Below are positions 1-12,194 of a DNA stretch of 64,000 bases, piece after piece. Numbering within the stretch: position 1 is the first letter of the stretch; each line of letters starts with the position of its first letter. The stretch is from Impatiens glandulifera. Lineage: Eukaryota > Streptophyta > Magnoliopsida > Ericales > Balsaminaceae. A program made the translations under genes and the position numbers. Below the pieces are notes generated by a model. That model did no database searches. It saw nothing but the letters and a program-made list of their open reading frames with translations, and was not told the origin of the DNA. The DNA is taken from positions 47,609,370 to 47,673,369 of the forward strand of contig NC_061866.1 of assembly GCF_907164915.1 (NCBI RefSeq). Direction: 5' to 3'.

Positions 1-3000
1 AAGGTCTCTTGCCATACGTCGAGAACAGGCCAACCTGAGTAAGGTATATAATGTGTTGTTTTAACAAATGTTCATATTTTGGTGTCTCTAACTGTTGTCT
101 ATCACATTCACATGTTTTTCTTCAATCGCACTATTTTGTATGTAAGTTTCTATATGCAGGTTTCCTTTGGCTATCCCCCTGTTTGTCTATGTGGAACCAA
201 TTTTGGATAAGTCTAAGACTATTCTGTTTTCATGATTCTCCTGTACACATGTGTGTTGTGTTGTCCATCTTCAAACAAAATAAAATGTTCTATTCAAATT
301 AGCTGAAAAGTGCTTTCAAGGTGAAATCCTTTTTTTTTTCTTCCGATAAAAGAAGGTGAAATACTTAATGTGACTAAAGATGACTGAAACTAGTATTGCA
401 AAAAAGAAAGAGTAATTCCATCATAATCAGTAAAGGATGTGATTTATAGCATTTTTTAATACTTGCTTGTAGTGCATTAGCCTTTTGAGCTCACATTTCT
501 TGTCAATTGAACTGAAGGTGCTTCCGGATATGCACTTGGCTTCACTTAATCAAGTTCTTACGCAAGGCATGAATCCGAAGAAAAAACATGAAGTATGTAT
601 CAAGTTTATTTCTTTTCCTTTCATGTTACTTGCCGTCAACTTTCTTGTATGGTTCGGTTTCAACTGAAATCCATTTATGCCACTTATAATTTTGTTTTTC
701 TTTCATATTTTGGCTGAATGAATTAGCATCACACAATATAACTTGTACTCTTCTGCTGAGTTCAACTTCCTTGCTAGGTGATTAATTGTAACAGAGAGCA
801 TGTCACATGCTGTATGTAGTTATCAATATAATAAAAAAAATGAACACAGGATTTTTATGTAGTTTGGTTACAATTTATAACCAAGTTCTAGTAGTTTTGA
901 GCAAATTGTAAAAAAATATTGTTTGATAAGTTAAATATTAAGGCTTATTTGGGGAGAAGTTGTCTCTCAGAAATTGCTGTTATCAATAATGTTATTTTGA
1001 CCCATACTTTGATTGATAATGAAACTAATAATCCAGTAACATTAGTTATATAATTCTTTTTCAGTTTTATTTAATATTCTGTGCATATTTTCAATTATAA
1101 ATTCACTTCTGATTAGAATTAGAATCAATATTTACCCTAAAACATTAACCTCTGAAAAATTTATCCACATAATAAAGCAATGCATAGTACGAGCTGTTAG
1201 CACTCCAGTGTTTTTTTCTCATATGTTAAAAATGTGGGGAATTCTTGTTAAAAGACACCATATCAGGTCTACGTTGTATAAATGTATATTCATCTTCATG
1301 CTTGACATGGTAGGCCTGCTCCTCTATTTGCACTGGACAGCTTGCTCGTGTTGCTTATGACATATCTTACTTGACTTGTGCACATATAATTTGCATGAGC
1401 AGGTAGAAGTTCTGGCAGGTGTTGTCAGTTGCATAGCAAAAGGTGTTGGTGCAAGTACAGTAGTTGATGTTGGTGCTGGCCAGGTTCATTCATCTTTTTT
1501 CTCCATGTTTTTTGCTGATTTATTCATATGTTCATCTCCTTAGCTTGCTGCTGACATACCTCTTATAAATTTTCTTTTAAAAGCATGCTATAATAGAGAG
1601 AAAATTCCTATTACGTGTCTCTCATTATTAATATACCCACAGTTTAATTTAAAAAGGAGAGAATTCCTGTTGCATCTATTTACTGTGAATTACTTATTGG
1701 CAACACAAAATGAACTTTATGTGATATGGGCGATAAAAGCAATGCTGATGTTTTTGGAGTTGATTCCACCTTAAAAAGGGTTTCAAACCTGTTGGTTCAT
1801 TATCACCATTGATCAGGAACATAATTTTTTTTGTTTTGTTTTTGGGGTTTTATGTTGCTTGCACCTTCCACATACAGGAGGTTAGTATATTTACACTCTG
1901 CCTCTCTGTTTATCTAGGGTTATCTAGCCCAAGTTCTTTCCTTCGAGTACCAACTTCCTGTTATAGCAATAGATGCTTCTTCTCATCATGCAAGAGTAAC
2001 AGATGCTCGGGCTGAGCGAATCAAGAAACATTATTTCTCCAAATTGCGTAAAACCGGGTATGTCTGGAGTATTTTGAATACTGTTTGTAACTTTTCAATC
2101 CACTGCTTTTGCTGGGAGACTGTCAGATTTTACGGAAGGATATCGCTGTAGGCAATTAAAATTACAAAAGTATATCTCTTTTAATCATGTTTATTATTTA
2201 ATGATTTGGTAATTGCATAAACTCTTTCACCCAGAGAATAAACTCTGGTTTGAAAAATAAACTCTTTCACCACTTATTCAAATAATTTAGTATGAACGTA
2301 ATATTGCCCAACTGCATTCTGGAAATTTGCATGTGCTACTGGTATTATACAATGTGGCCTAACTGATAGGCTGAAATTTGTATTGGCTACATCTTTCTGC
2401 ATAAGCTCCTGTTTCGCAAATTACCGATCTGTTACATTTGCATCAGTTTAACCCTAGAAGCCTAGATCACCTTATTTAATCTTCTAGTTTTATATGCATT
2501 AGTGATGCACACCCTAAGAATTGTTCATTTTATGATCTGCTATATCAACAAAGTAAATATTATTTTGAACTGCTAGATCAACAAAGCCTGTTAGTTGAGT
2601 AGTGTTTTTTAGTCTTATGTTTTTGTTTGAACTGTTGTTGATGTATTTTTGAAGGACTGGACAGTGTAGGATTTCCGTATGTTTGTTTTTTTATGATTTT
2701 GTAAATTTTTTTTATCGTTGTGCTTAAACGAGTTTTTTTAATACGTAAGCACAAAACATTATTATTCTTTTGATGATTGGTTGTCCTAACATAGTTTATC
2801 TTATATTAGATCAGGAAGCCATTTCAACATACCAAAAACAGTAACCTGCCAAATTCTTTCTACCGAAACCTTGAAAGCTCTTAGCAGGTCGTCGCTCCAA
2901 AAAGATTTAGCGGATCTAGAGCTGGTTGAAGAATCCGCAGGTGAACATTCCCTATAATGAAGAAATATTGGTTTTAAATATTCTTATTTGGCTTATTCTC

Positions 3001-6000
3001 CATTCTTCTTTGTAGAAACTGAGTCATCATTGCTTCTTGCTGGTCTTCATGCTTGTGGAGATCTTTCAGTAACGATGTTGAGGTTGGTGTCAGTACAGTA
3101 CTTACTGCTTCTACATTACCAACCTTTTAGAGTCATAAGTGAACGGGTGTTTATAGAATTTTTGTAATACAGAAGCCTTCAATTTGTATTTTTCTTACAA
3201 TAGTTGTTATCTAACTTGAAATATATTTTTTTAAGGTCTTTCTTGGACTGCAAGGAAATAAGAGCTGTGGTAAGCATCGGTTGTTGTTATAACTTGTTGT
3301 CAGAGGAGGGATCAGAAAGTGCTGACTTTCAATGTGGATTTCCCATGAGCAAAGGTGTTAAATCTACAAAATTTTCATTAGGAAAGAGTTCAAGAGATCT
3401 TGCGTGTCAGGTATTTCTAGAACTACCTATTTGAATGGTTAGTCTCTTCGACTGAACATTCTGTGCACTGGCTTTATTTTCTGGTTTATCCCTAGGCCTT
3501 GTTTGATATGTGTTATTGCGACTAAATCCCAAATAACTCAATATCCCATCAACAATCTATTCATCAATCAAAATACCAAAATACTATCTCTTTTTAAAAA
3601 TAAATTATTTTTTCATATTATATTTATACCCCTAATACCTTTTTGCCCAAATACAAACAAGGTTATTTGAATATAACCACTTGGTTATTTTCAAATAGCC
3701 CTAGATCAAACAAGGCCCTGGACTTCTGGACCTTACGATCCCTCAATGTACCTCCATTTGCGAATATCTTAGAGCTTGTTTGATTTTGGGTTATGAATTC
3801 AAAATCTTTTGATATATTTTCTATTTCATTATTATTCTGCTACAGCTATCTTATACTGGTCATTTTTTGGGCTCTTAACCAGAGTGCAGAGCGATGGAAA
3901 GGCTTGGGAATTGATGCTAGTCTCCATAATTTTAATTTACATGCTTTAAGAGCTGCTTTCCAGATGGTATTTGCTCTTCATACCCTTTTCCATGAATTAT
4001 TAGTTTACTGAATATATTAACCCACTGCTTTTGAGGTTTACTAACCAGTCCTTCAGTAATATTGAAGGTTCTTTTCCATTATTATCCAGAAACTCTTGAA
4101 AAGAGTCCTATAGTAGGACGTCAAGGGAAAGCATTACTCCGCCAACAACATAGGAAGGAGGAAAGCACAGACTCCATGAACTTTGTAGATCACAATATCC
4201 TCAAGAGAGGAAATATTGCAAAAGCAAATGGAACTGGAGAATACCACATAGAAGGTATACACTTTTGCTTCAGGAAAAATGTTACAAAGTTCATTCAATT
4301 TTTGTAGCATCAGTTACATTCTTAAATGTATGAACATCTAAACAGAAGACATGTGCACCTAGATGTGTTTTGGATTGTGGAAATAGTCAAATTGGGTTTA
4401 TTTTATTTTATTCTCTTATTTATTTTTATATATTGTTTAAATATTTTAAGAATTCTAATTCATCTTAATTGAGGAAATTAGAATAAATTATTGTGATATT
4501 TTAGGGATTCTGATTTATCTCTCCTACAATTGTATAAATAGGTATTACCTTTCATGAGAATAATATATCAAAAACATTTCTTTCTCTTTTCATTCTAAAA
4601 TTCTAACACTTGCACATCAATCATGTTTTCTCTTTGATGATCAATTGTGGTAGGTACAGGGAACGCTGATGAAAATCACTTTTCTGATCCTGTTCTCCTA
4701 GCATCAGCTTCTATAAAATCTGGTAGCATGGCGGGTAAAACTTCAGGGGCATTTTCAAATGGTTCATCTAATCAGATCAGTATTAATGAAGACACCAAGA
4801 AATATTTACTATTTGAAGAATTCAGTGTGTCAGCATTAAGTCGTCTTGGTTTTAGTCACTTAAAGGAAGTTGATTTTTCTCAAATATGGAAAGAAACAGA
4901 ACCTTTTGCAGTAAGTTGCCTGATACTATGTCTCTTTATACTTTCATAAGATAAGTATGGCAGTCTGCCCTGATATTTATATAAAGTTTTCCACTTATAA
5001 TTTTTTTTCATTGATTGTAACTAGAATAAATGCAGTTAGTAGGACCCTAATGTATTAAAAATTAGACGATTAAATAAGGTAGGAGGTATTCCATTCCTAA
5101 CTAAGGTAATATAGGATATAATTTCATTATTAAAATATAACATTTCCCCTCAATATTATTCAACCTGGTATGAGAGTAGCGTTCTTGAACAGCACCCAAC
5201 AACCTTTCTCTGCCTCCTCAATGGCTGGCGTAACTGTTGGTGTAGGGCAGCAGGGCTTCAATGAAGATCGCCGCTGCCCCACTTTATTTTCTATGTTTAT
5301 CTTCCAGCCATCCCAACTGCATGATTGCTGCATTTTTTGCCTTCAACTTCTCATCTCCTTATTGGTTTTTCTTATGAAGTCATCTCATGTTCCCCCCCCA
5401 AAAGTCGATCTCATGGTCTTAATAGCACAAGTAAGAGAATTGTGTAAAAATATGACATTTCCTGTTTCACTGGCGACTTAGTAAAACTGCACATCATATT
5501 TTCTAACTTGCAATTGTTAATAGTAGGGGTGAGCAAATAACTGATTTACCCGAACCCTATTCCAATCCAAACCCAAATTGTGTTTATTGGGTAGACATTT
5601 TGATTTGGGTTCAATTAGAATTATCCAAACCAATCCATACTCTAATGAGTATAATGGATTGGATAAATTTAATTGGGTTGAGTATGGATTGGGGTTTGCT
5701 CACTTCTAGCTAATAGTATCTAATATGTATGCAAATAACAACAGACTAAGGGATTGAAAAACAAACTCCCCAATCCATACTAATGAGTAGAATGGTTTGG
5801 ATAGATTTAGTTTGAATTGAGTATGGATTGAGGTTTGCTCACCTTTAAGTTAATAGTATCTAACATGAATGTGGTTAACTTCCTACAGATTTGGTAGTGA
5901 CATCAATTAAGTAGATTCTTTTGTGAAGTTATATTTGATGACATCACCATACTGTTGGTATTTGTTTTCTAACACAGTTGATTTCTTCTATGCAGACTCT

Positions 6001-6178
6001 TATTGGTCCTTACTGGTCTCTTCGCACCGCATTAGGACCTATTATTGAGACCATCCTCCTCCTCGATAGATTATTGTATCTTCAGGAGCATGACAGTTAT
6101 CTGGAAACAATGATATTACCAATTTTTGATCCCAAATTATCCCCAAGGAACATGGCACTAATAGCTAAAAAAATATGA
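1..6178 (+). CDS. METTL25/RRNAD1-family methyltransferase, 5' end outside window
   Basis: Eleven exons keep one frame: (2)..43, 518-592, 1403-1483, 1918-2057, 2810-2940, 3016-3082, 3236-3410, 3883-3966, 4068-4254, 4654-4910 and 5996-6178 (stop). All introns read GT-AG with matching phases. Seen in the protein: a GMNPKKKHE segment before the fold, a SAM-binding glycine loop (VVDVGAGQ), then PVIAIDAS, the LHACGDLS motif and the SIGCCYNLLS motif, followed by GFPMS and an AERW segment, in the order typical of METTL25-like proteins. Family knowledge says these are class I SAM-dependent methyltransferases; the substrate of the plant member is not certain. The N-terminus lies upstream of base 1, so full length is unknown. 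Introns are long and carry several transposon pieces (3495-3717, about 5020-5480, 5524-5708) without breaking the coding frame. The acceptor at 517 was chosen over 480 because only it keeps phase. Confidence 0.85.
3495..3717. mobile_element. MITE with GGCCTTGTTTGAT terminal inverted repeats, in a METTL25-like intron
   Basis: The element opens with ggccttgtttgat and closes with its exact reverse complement, atcaaacaaggcc, 223 bp later. The interior is AT-rich with repeated 'aataac' words. Flanks are cta and ctg, an imperfect 3-bp target duplication. The same end sequence recurs at 11392 and 28600, which makes it a family. The 3-bp target duplication at 11392 points to PIF/Harbinger (Tourist-like), an inference. 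Confidence 0.7.
5020..5480 (+). mobile_element. possible Copia-type LTR end plus primer-binding site remnant
   Basis: At 5165-5180 the text tggtatgagag resembles the TGGTATCAGAGC primer-binding site that follows Copia 5' LTRs, and it is preceded by ...ttcaacc, which fits an LTR ending in CA. The stretch after it (about 5180-5480) is less AT-rich than the intron around it and stays open in one frame, but I cannot recognise Gag. No second LTR was found. It lies in the intron before the last METTL25-like exon. Confidence 0.35.
5524..5708. mobile_element. hAT-type MITE with near-perfect 8-bp target duplication
   Basis: The ends are taggggtgagcaaa and tttgctcacttcta, imperfect inverted repeats with the TAGGGGTG start common in plant hAT MITEs. 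Flanks are gttaatag (5516-5523) and gctaatag (5709-5716), 8 bp with one mismatch. A second, partial copy of the right half plus flanking DNA follows at about 5766-5875, again ending in tttgctcacc and gttaatagtatctaa, so the right half and its flank were duplicated. Confidence 0.7.
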
Positions 6179-9100
6179 TTGATTTGTATAATGAAACATA
6201 CCAAGCCAACCCCATCCAACATATGTTGAATCATAAAGCTGATGGTGCAAGAGTTCTTAAGGCTTTTTGGCTGTTCTATCTTTGTATGCTAGATTGGACA
6301 TTTTATTTAGACAAAAAAATTAAGTTGGTTGAAGCATGCAGATGTGTTTTCCTTTTATGGTGTTTTTTGTGTGATTAATTGAAGAATGATGCTAACAGTT
6401 TAGGATGAATTAAGGAGGGAGGTGTACAGGTCAAACAAGGCATCTACAATTTCTAAAGTAGCTTCTTTACACTGTTAGGGATATTACAATTAATTTCATT
6501 CCAAGGCATCTATAGTGAAACAGGTATTTTCTCTATTTCAAACCTGTATCCAGATGCATAATCGTTTGGGATAATTGTGTGATGCATCGTACTTTGTCTA
6601 TGTTATAAACGGATAGAAAGGCGGAATTGGAAATAAATGGTGTTCCAAATAGCCCAATATATAAATTATGGGCTCATCTGAAAACACTTTTTGGAGCTGG
6701 GTTTGGACCAAAAACCTCTGATAAATTGTCTTGAAAATTATATTTTTTTTGTCAAAATATCTCATCCGGAAGTTGATTTAGATGAGATAATAATATAACT
6801 TAGGCATATTCATAAATATATTGTCGTCCAAACTCAGCTGCTGTAGTTCCAGAAAGTGTTATATTTTTGAAGCCTTTGGAACATGTGGCTCTATATAAAG
6901 TCAGAAAATGGAAGAGTTTGGATATCATTTGACCTCCCGTCATTAGAAACTGGCACGGCTCATTGACACTGAACTGAGCTTTGAGAAAGCTACATATTAA
7001 TATGCTTGTGATTGACTGTTTGTCGTTTTGGACAGCTATTAATAATTCTAGTGGCTACAATTGGGGGTGGATTTGACATGATGTTTAAGATAAACTTTGT
7101 GTGAATATAGTGCTTAGACTGTTCAAAGTATCTAATGCAAATGTACAAAAACTCCTCCAATTTCAGTATTTTTTGTCAAAACCTGTACTGTTTGGATTGA
7201 ATGGGCTGTCTTTTTCATTGTCTTTTAGATGATAGGTTCATTCTTCTTCTCAGGATAGTGTTCATGGGGATCTTAAAAGTTGACTATTCCAATCTTAATA
7301 TGTGTTGTTAAATCACAATCAGTACCTGAGCTGGATCTTTCCACATCATGGCCTTTTTCTGTATGTATGTGCATTAGTAATTTGAATTTGCAGCATTTAA
7401 TAAATACCATTTTTACAGTTTCACTTTCAAAACAATTTTCATCTGTTAATTGCATAAAGGTGGATAATTTGAATCCTGATATACTAATATGCATATTTGT
7501 TATGGAGGAGGACTCTGAACCTGTTTTTACTCATGCATGGTGCAGCTGACTCGACTACCTTGTCGAATCGATGGTATGTATTTACTTCTCAAATTATTAT
7601 TATTATGTTTTTCAAACAGTAACTGCTATGCTCTATATGGATTTTAAGGGTAGTACTTTGGGGTTGTAGTGAATTATGGTAAAATATACGTGAAAGTTTA
7701 ATTATTTAGTGGTACAAAACTATTGATATGAAAATTGCATAATTAGTGAATAGAATCAAAAGTCTTGGGGGCGGTGGGTGTAGAAAACTGCTGATTATGC
7801 ATAAAGATAAGTAGTAGTAGTAGACTTGTAGAATAGGGGCATTGTTAGGTAATTTTTCCTTATTGAGAAATTAGGTCTATGCTGGCCCTAAAAAACTGAA
7901 CAATAATAGTATATCATTTGAACCAAGTTTTTAGTCATGTTTCTTTCCCTAGAAAGTCAATTCAGCCCATTCCCTTAAATATTATTGTTCATATTCTTTT
8001 ATTATTATTAGAAATCACATTCTTTTAGAAATAAATGAATGTATACCGTCATTTAAATAATTAAGAGCTTGTTTTATATAGGGTTGTTTAGAATAATATG
8101 GGTTATTTGAAAAACATCTTGATTGATTAAAAAAAGAATTATATGGGTTGGGTTAATTGAATTGTATTATTTTAGTTGATGATTTTATAAATGAATGAGA
8201 TTGATGATGATGTGATAAAGGCTTTGATGGTTATTTTCAAATGTAGGTTAAATAATTATGGGAACTAAATACATATAAGGATATTTTTATTAGTTTAGTT
8301 TATTATGCAATTGATGTGACTATTTTAGTTTTTGAATGACTAAGGGTTTAGTTGATTTATTGAGTAAGGCATCTTTAAAGAAGAAATAAAAAAAAATCTG
8401 AGATTTTTTTAGGTGTAGAGATTCTTGTATGGTTTTGCAAATAGCAATCAGAGTGGGGTCATGAAGTCGTGTGCCAGGAATGGGTCTTTTTTGTTTTCAT
8501 CATAGTTTGCCAAATATTTATACTAGTGCTAAAAACAGTTTGGTCCAAAAAGAATATCCCTTCTTTCCAAAATGGGTGGGTGTGGGGTACAACTAGATAG
8601 ATAGAGGCGGCTTTGTTTTTGAGCCACCACCTGGCCCAGTGTTATCCTTAGAAAACATTATTATTATTGTTATTACGAATCTCAGTCAGAAGACATGGAA
8701 AACTAGAACATGTTATGGTCATCTTTTTGCCACTTGCCTTTTTCATCATGGATGGAAAAAATAAAATAAAAATCAGGTCAGGTTTGGCCAAGGCTATGAC
8801 TCCAAAAGTAGCACTAACACAATCAATAGAGACGCCACAGATTTAAAGCACCAACTGAAAAAGGCAAAGCTAGTTGCACCCAAAGGATCAGTTTTTTTGG
8901 TTTTGTTTTGTAAATGGTAGCTCAAAGTTACTTTTAGAAGGTTGATTACCTCAATTACTCTTTCATATGGGTTTATAATAATATTAAAATGTGTCCCTCA
9001 AAAGATATAGATAAATGATTTTATCAACGAGACTAAAAAGGTAGGGTTCGATTACAACTGAAAACGTTTTGAGTTGAAGCGGAACGTTTTAAGTTGAAGC

Positions 9101-12100
9101 GGAAACTAGACTCCAGGTGGATTGATCTAGAATTGATGGAAGACTTTCTTCCTGTAGAGCTTGTTTCATATTTGGGTTTTGAGGTTTTATTTTTTAATAA
9201 TTGTTATCTAAAATTTAACTATCATTTTATTAATTTAATCACTCTATTTATTTATTAAAATATTAAAATAATTTTTTTATTAACTCAAAAAGATACTTTG
9301 GTATATAAATTTCAAAAAACTAAAACTAAAAATATTATCAAATAAAATTTTAAAAAATCTAATAAAACTAAAAATTCCAGCTCCTCAAACGAGTTTTCAT
9401 TTCATGAATAAAATTACATTAAAATACAATTTCATCTTTTCATTGATAAAACAAATAACTATAGTAAACATAAAAAAGAGATATAAGCTATAACTATCAT
9501 ACCCTTAGATAATGTAATAATCAAGTCACACAATGCAAGCTAAAATGTTATCCGTGATACTCTAACTTATTAGCCCTATCTTTAGATTATGCATTTTTTT
9601 TTTCGACATCACAATCACCTAACTTGGATTCTTGGCATTTTGTTGCGTTTTATAGTCCGATCTAGTTTCCGATTAAGATTCTTGTTAGAGACTGATTCAC
9701 TTGGTATTTTGTCTCAATAGAATTTAGGAGGGGTTATTGTGACACTTTGAGAAGTCCAAGAAGAAAAAAAATAATGTAGAGTTAAAACTTAAAAGATAAT
9801 TGAAACCAAGGAGCTATATAAAATATTTGTCAAACTAACTACTAATTATAATTATTATTATTTTTAAATAGTTAAGATATATATTTAGTGGGTAATAAAA
9901 TATTTTATTTTGGACTAGACTTTACCTGTTCAATACTATGTACATCCGTCTCTACTCGTCAATTCTCACGTAAAAAACAATTTAAATTTAAGCATGGCTA
10001 ACTTATTAAATTGAAAAAGAAAATGCTATAAATCAAACCAAGTTTTTAATTGATTAATGTCAACCTGAAATTGAATTTTCTTAACTATCATTGTTATTCC
10101 AGCTTAATTGATGTCACTAGACAATTTGTTTTCCTCTATCAAGCTTTGATTTAAAATCTGTACAATCTCATAAAAAATCAGTATATAATTTGCTGATTTT
10201 TTTTTTTTTACAAGTTATAAAATATATTTAAGGTATAAAAAAACAAATACATGGCCTAATCCCATCTTCAGATGCTAAAAAGAATAAATAAATAAATGAA
10301 GACTAAAAAGGACAAAACTAAAGTTGTAATTCTTTATTGGCAATAAAATAATACTTTCATGATTTTCTTATTAAAAAAATTAAGGTTACTAGTTCAAACA
10401 AGTTAGAATTTTGATAATTATAGTTTATTTTATGTACAAAGGTGACTTAATTGCCAGTCTTTCTATATTAAATCTTACATACAAATTTTTTATTATCAAT
10501 TTTAGTAAGAATGAGGATTGAGAAAACATGGAGATGATAAATTTGAGAAATTCTCATTTGACCAACTTATGGTGAATTGAATGGATACAAATGGGGGTGT
10601 ACCTTTTTGGAAAAAAAATACATAATCTTATTAAACCAATAAAAATGATCAATTAAATCAAATTAAGTCCCACAAAAAAAAAACAATAAAGGGACGATAA
10701 GGATTTCTATGAGAGAATAATAAAGGGACTACTAATTGAGTTAATGAATAATTCAACACTTCTAAAATGGTGTGTTTTTCTTTTCAAGATATTCCACTAT
10801 TATCTAAAATTAAAATAATAGTAAAGCCCAATTACAACTATCATAATTCATAACAAAAAATAGAAAAAAATGATAAGAAAGAAGAAAGAAAAAAACATTT
10901 TAATTCATTTGTTCTTATCTCCTTAAAATAAATACAAATTCTCAAAGATAAAATAAAAAAGACTCAAGCAGATTAATTTCAAGATATTAGTAAACCATCC
11001 CATTATCAAGAAAGATCTAATCTTCCCTTTTCATGTTTTTTTATTGTATTCTGCTACTTTATTTTTATATTTTTACACAAGCTTGAATAAAACTAGTTCT
11101 TTTTAAAGGTCACAATTCATAAATGTTAATTTCACTTTCTAGATTTGAATTTTAAAGTTTGAAGCACTAAGATATTTTATTTATAGTCAAAAATCCTATC
11201 AAATTGGAGTTCTATCCGAATTTGATCTTTAACTAAAAACTAAATTTATAAATATATATCTAGTTAAGTTATATTAAAAAAATATCTTCTCGTCTAAAGT
11301 AAAAGCTTAACGAGATATTTGAAGAAAATAAGTGTTTTTTTAAAATCAAATCCAAATCTAACTCCAAAACATGTTTTTAAAAGAACAGTTAGGCCTTGTT
11401 CGGATTAGGGATATTTGAATAACTTGGAGAGATAGAAAAATAATGATGTTGGATGATTTTGAGAAGATGATGATTATTTTTGGTAAAAAAACTTAAAAGG
11501 TATTGATATATATAAATAAAATAAAAAATAATAATTTAAAATAGAAGGTATTTTAGTATTTTGGTTAATAAAATGAGTGATGTGATTGGTGAGAAGTGAT
11601 TGATTGGAAAACTGATTTGGTATAGATTAAATAAAAAACCTTACAAGAACAAGGCCTTAAAATAAAATAAAAAAATCTATTAAGAGATTTGAAAAAATAA
11701 CACTAATAATAACATCATTTTTGGAGATAACCCAAACCTAATAAAGTTTACAAAAATATCATTTCGGACAGAAATATCCTTTCGCGTTCGCGCGAGATGT
11801 TCGTGACGCGAATGAGTATATAGACTGAAAATATCATTTTTACGAACTTTATCTTGCTTTGGTTATTTCCCAAAAATGGGTTATTATGAGGTAATTACGT
11901 CAAAATTTCCCAAAATCAGTGTATCCACACATAGTTCTTTAAAGATTGAAACTTTAAAAACTTGGAAAAAGAAAAGAATAAAAAGTTAGTGGTTTGACTT
12001 TTAAAACCAAACCCGGTTTAGGTATATATATATAAATTATTGATTTTGTCTTCCCTTCCTTTCCTTTGTATATATATATATACATTATATTTGTGACAAT

Positions 12101-12158
12101 CCTCTGTTTTCTCTAGATAAAAAAAATAAATATATAAACACAAATCTCTCTCTTGATC
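6179..12158. other. intergenic region, METTL25-like 3' flank to NAC promoter
   Basis: No convincing coding region is seen. The first few hundred bases are probably the 3' UTR of the methyltransferase gene. Degenerate pieces of the 'gcttgttt..gggttattt' MITE type occur near 8065-8260 and 9160-9400. A clear MITE is at 11392-11656. A short CG-rich patch with several cgcg words at 11780-11815 is unexplained. The last 150 bp, with TATA-like tracts at about 12023-12035 and 12069-12082, is the likely NAC promoter. Confidence 0.6.
11392..11656. mobile_element. MITE, GGCCTTGTTC ends, TTA target duplication
   Basis: Ends are ggccttgttc and gaacaaggcc, exact inverted repeats 265 bp apart. Both flanks are tta (11389-11391 and 11657-11659), the 3-bp duplication typical of PIF/Harbinger-derived Tourist-like elements. 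The interior is AT-rich and non-coding. It sits about 500 bp upstream of the NAC start codon, so it may lie in that promoter. Confidence 0.75.
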
Positions 12159-12162
12159 ATGA

Positions 12163-12194
<32 letters not shown>

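Noticed and set aside
4340..4615. Possible solo LTR with TATA-like tataaatag in a METTL25-like intron, ending ttctaaca
   Set aside because: No target duplication or clear TG start could be paired; kept only as a suspicion.
7280..7549. 89-codon open frame downstream of the METTL25-like gene
   Set aside because: No family resemblance, no start context, and an overlapping frame on the other strand is equally long; likely chance or 3' UTR.
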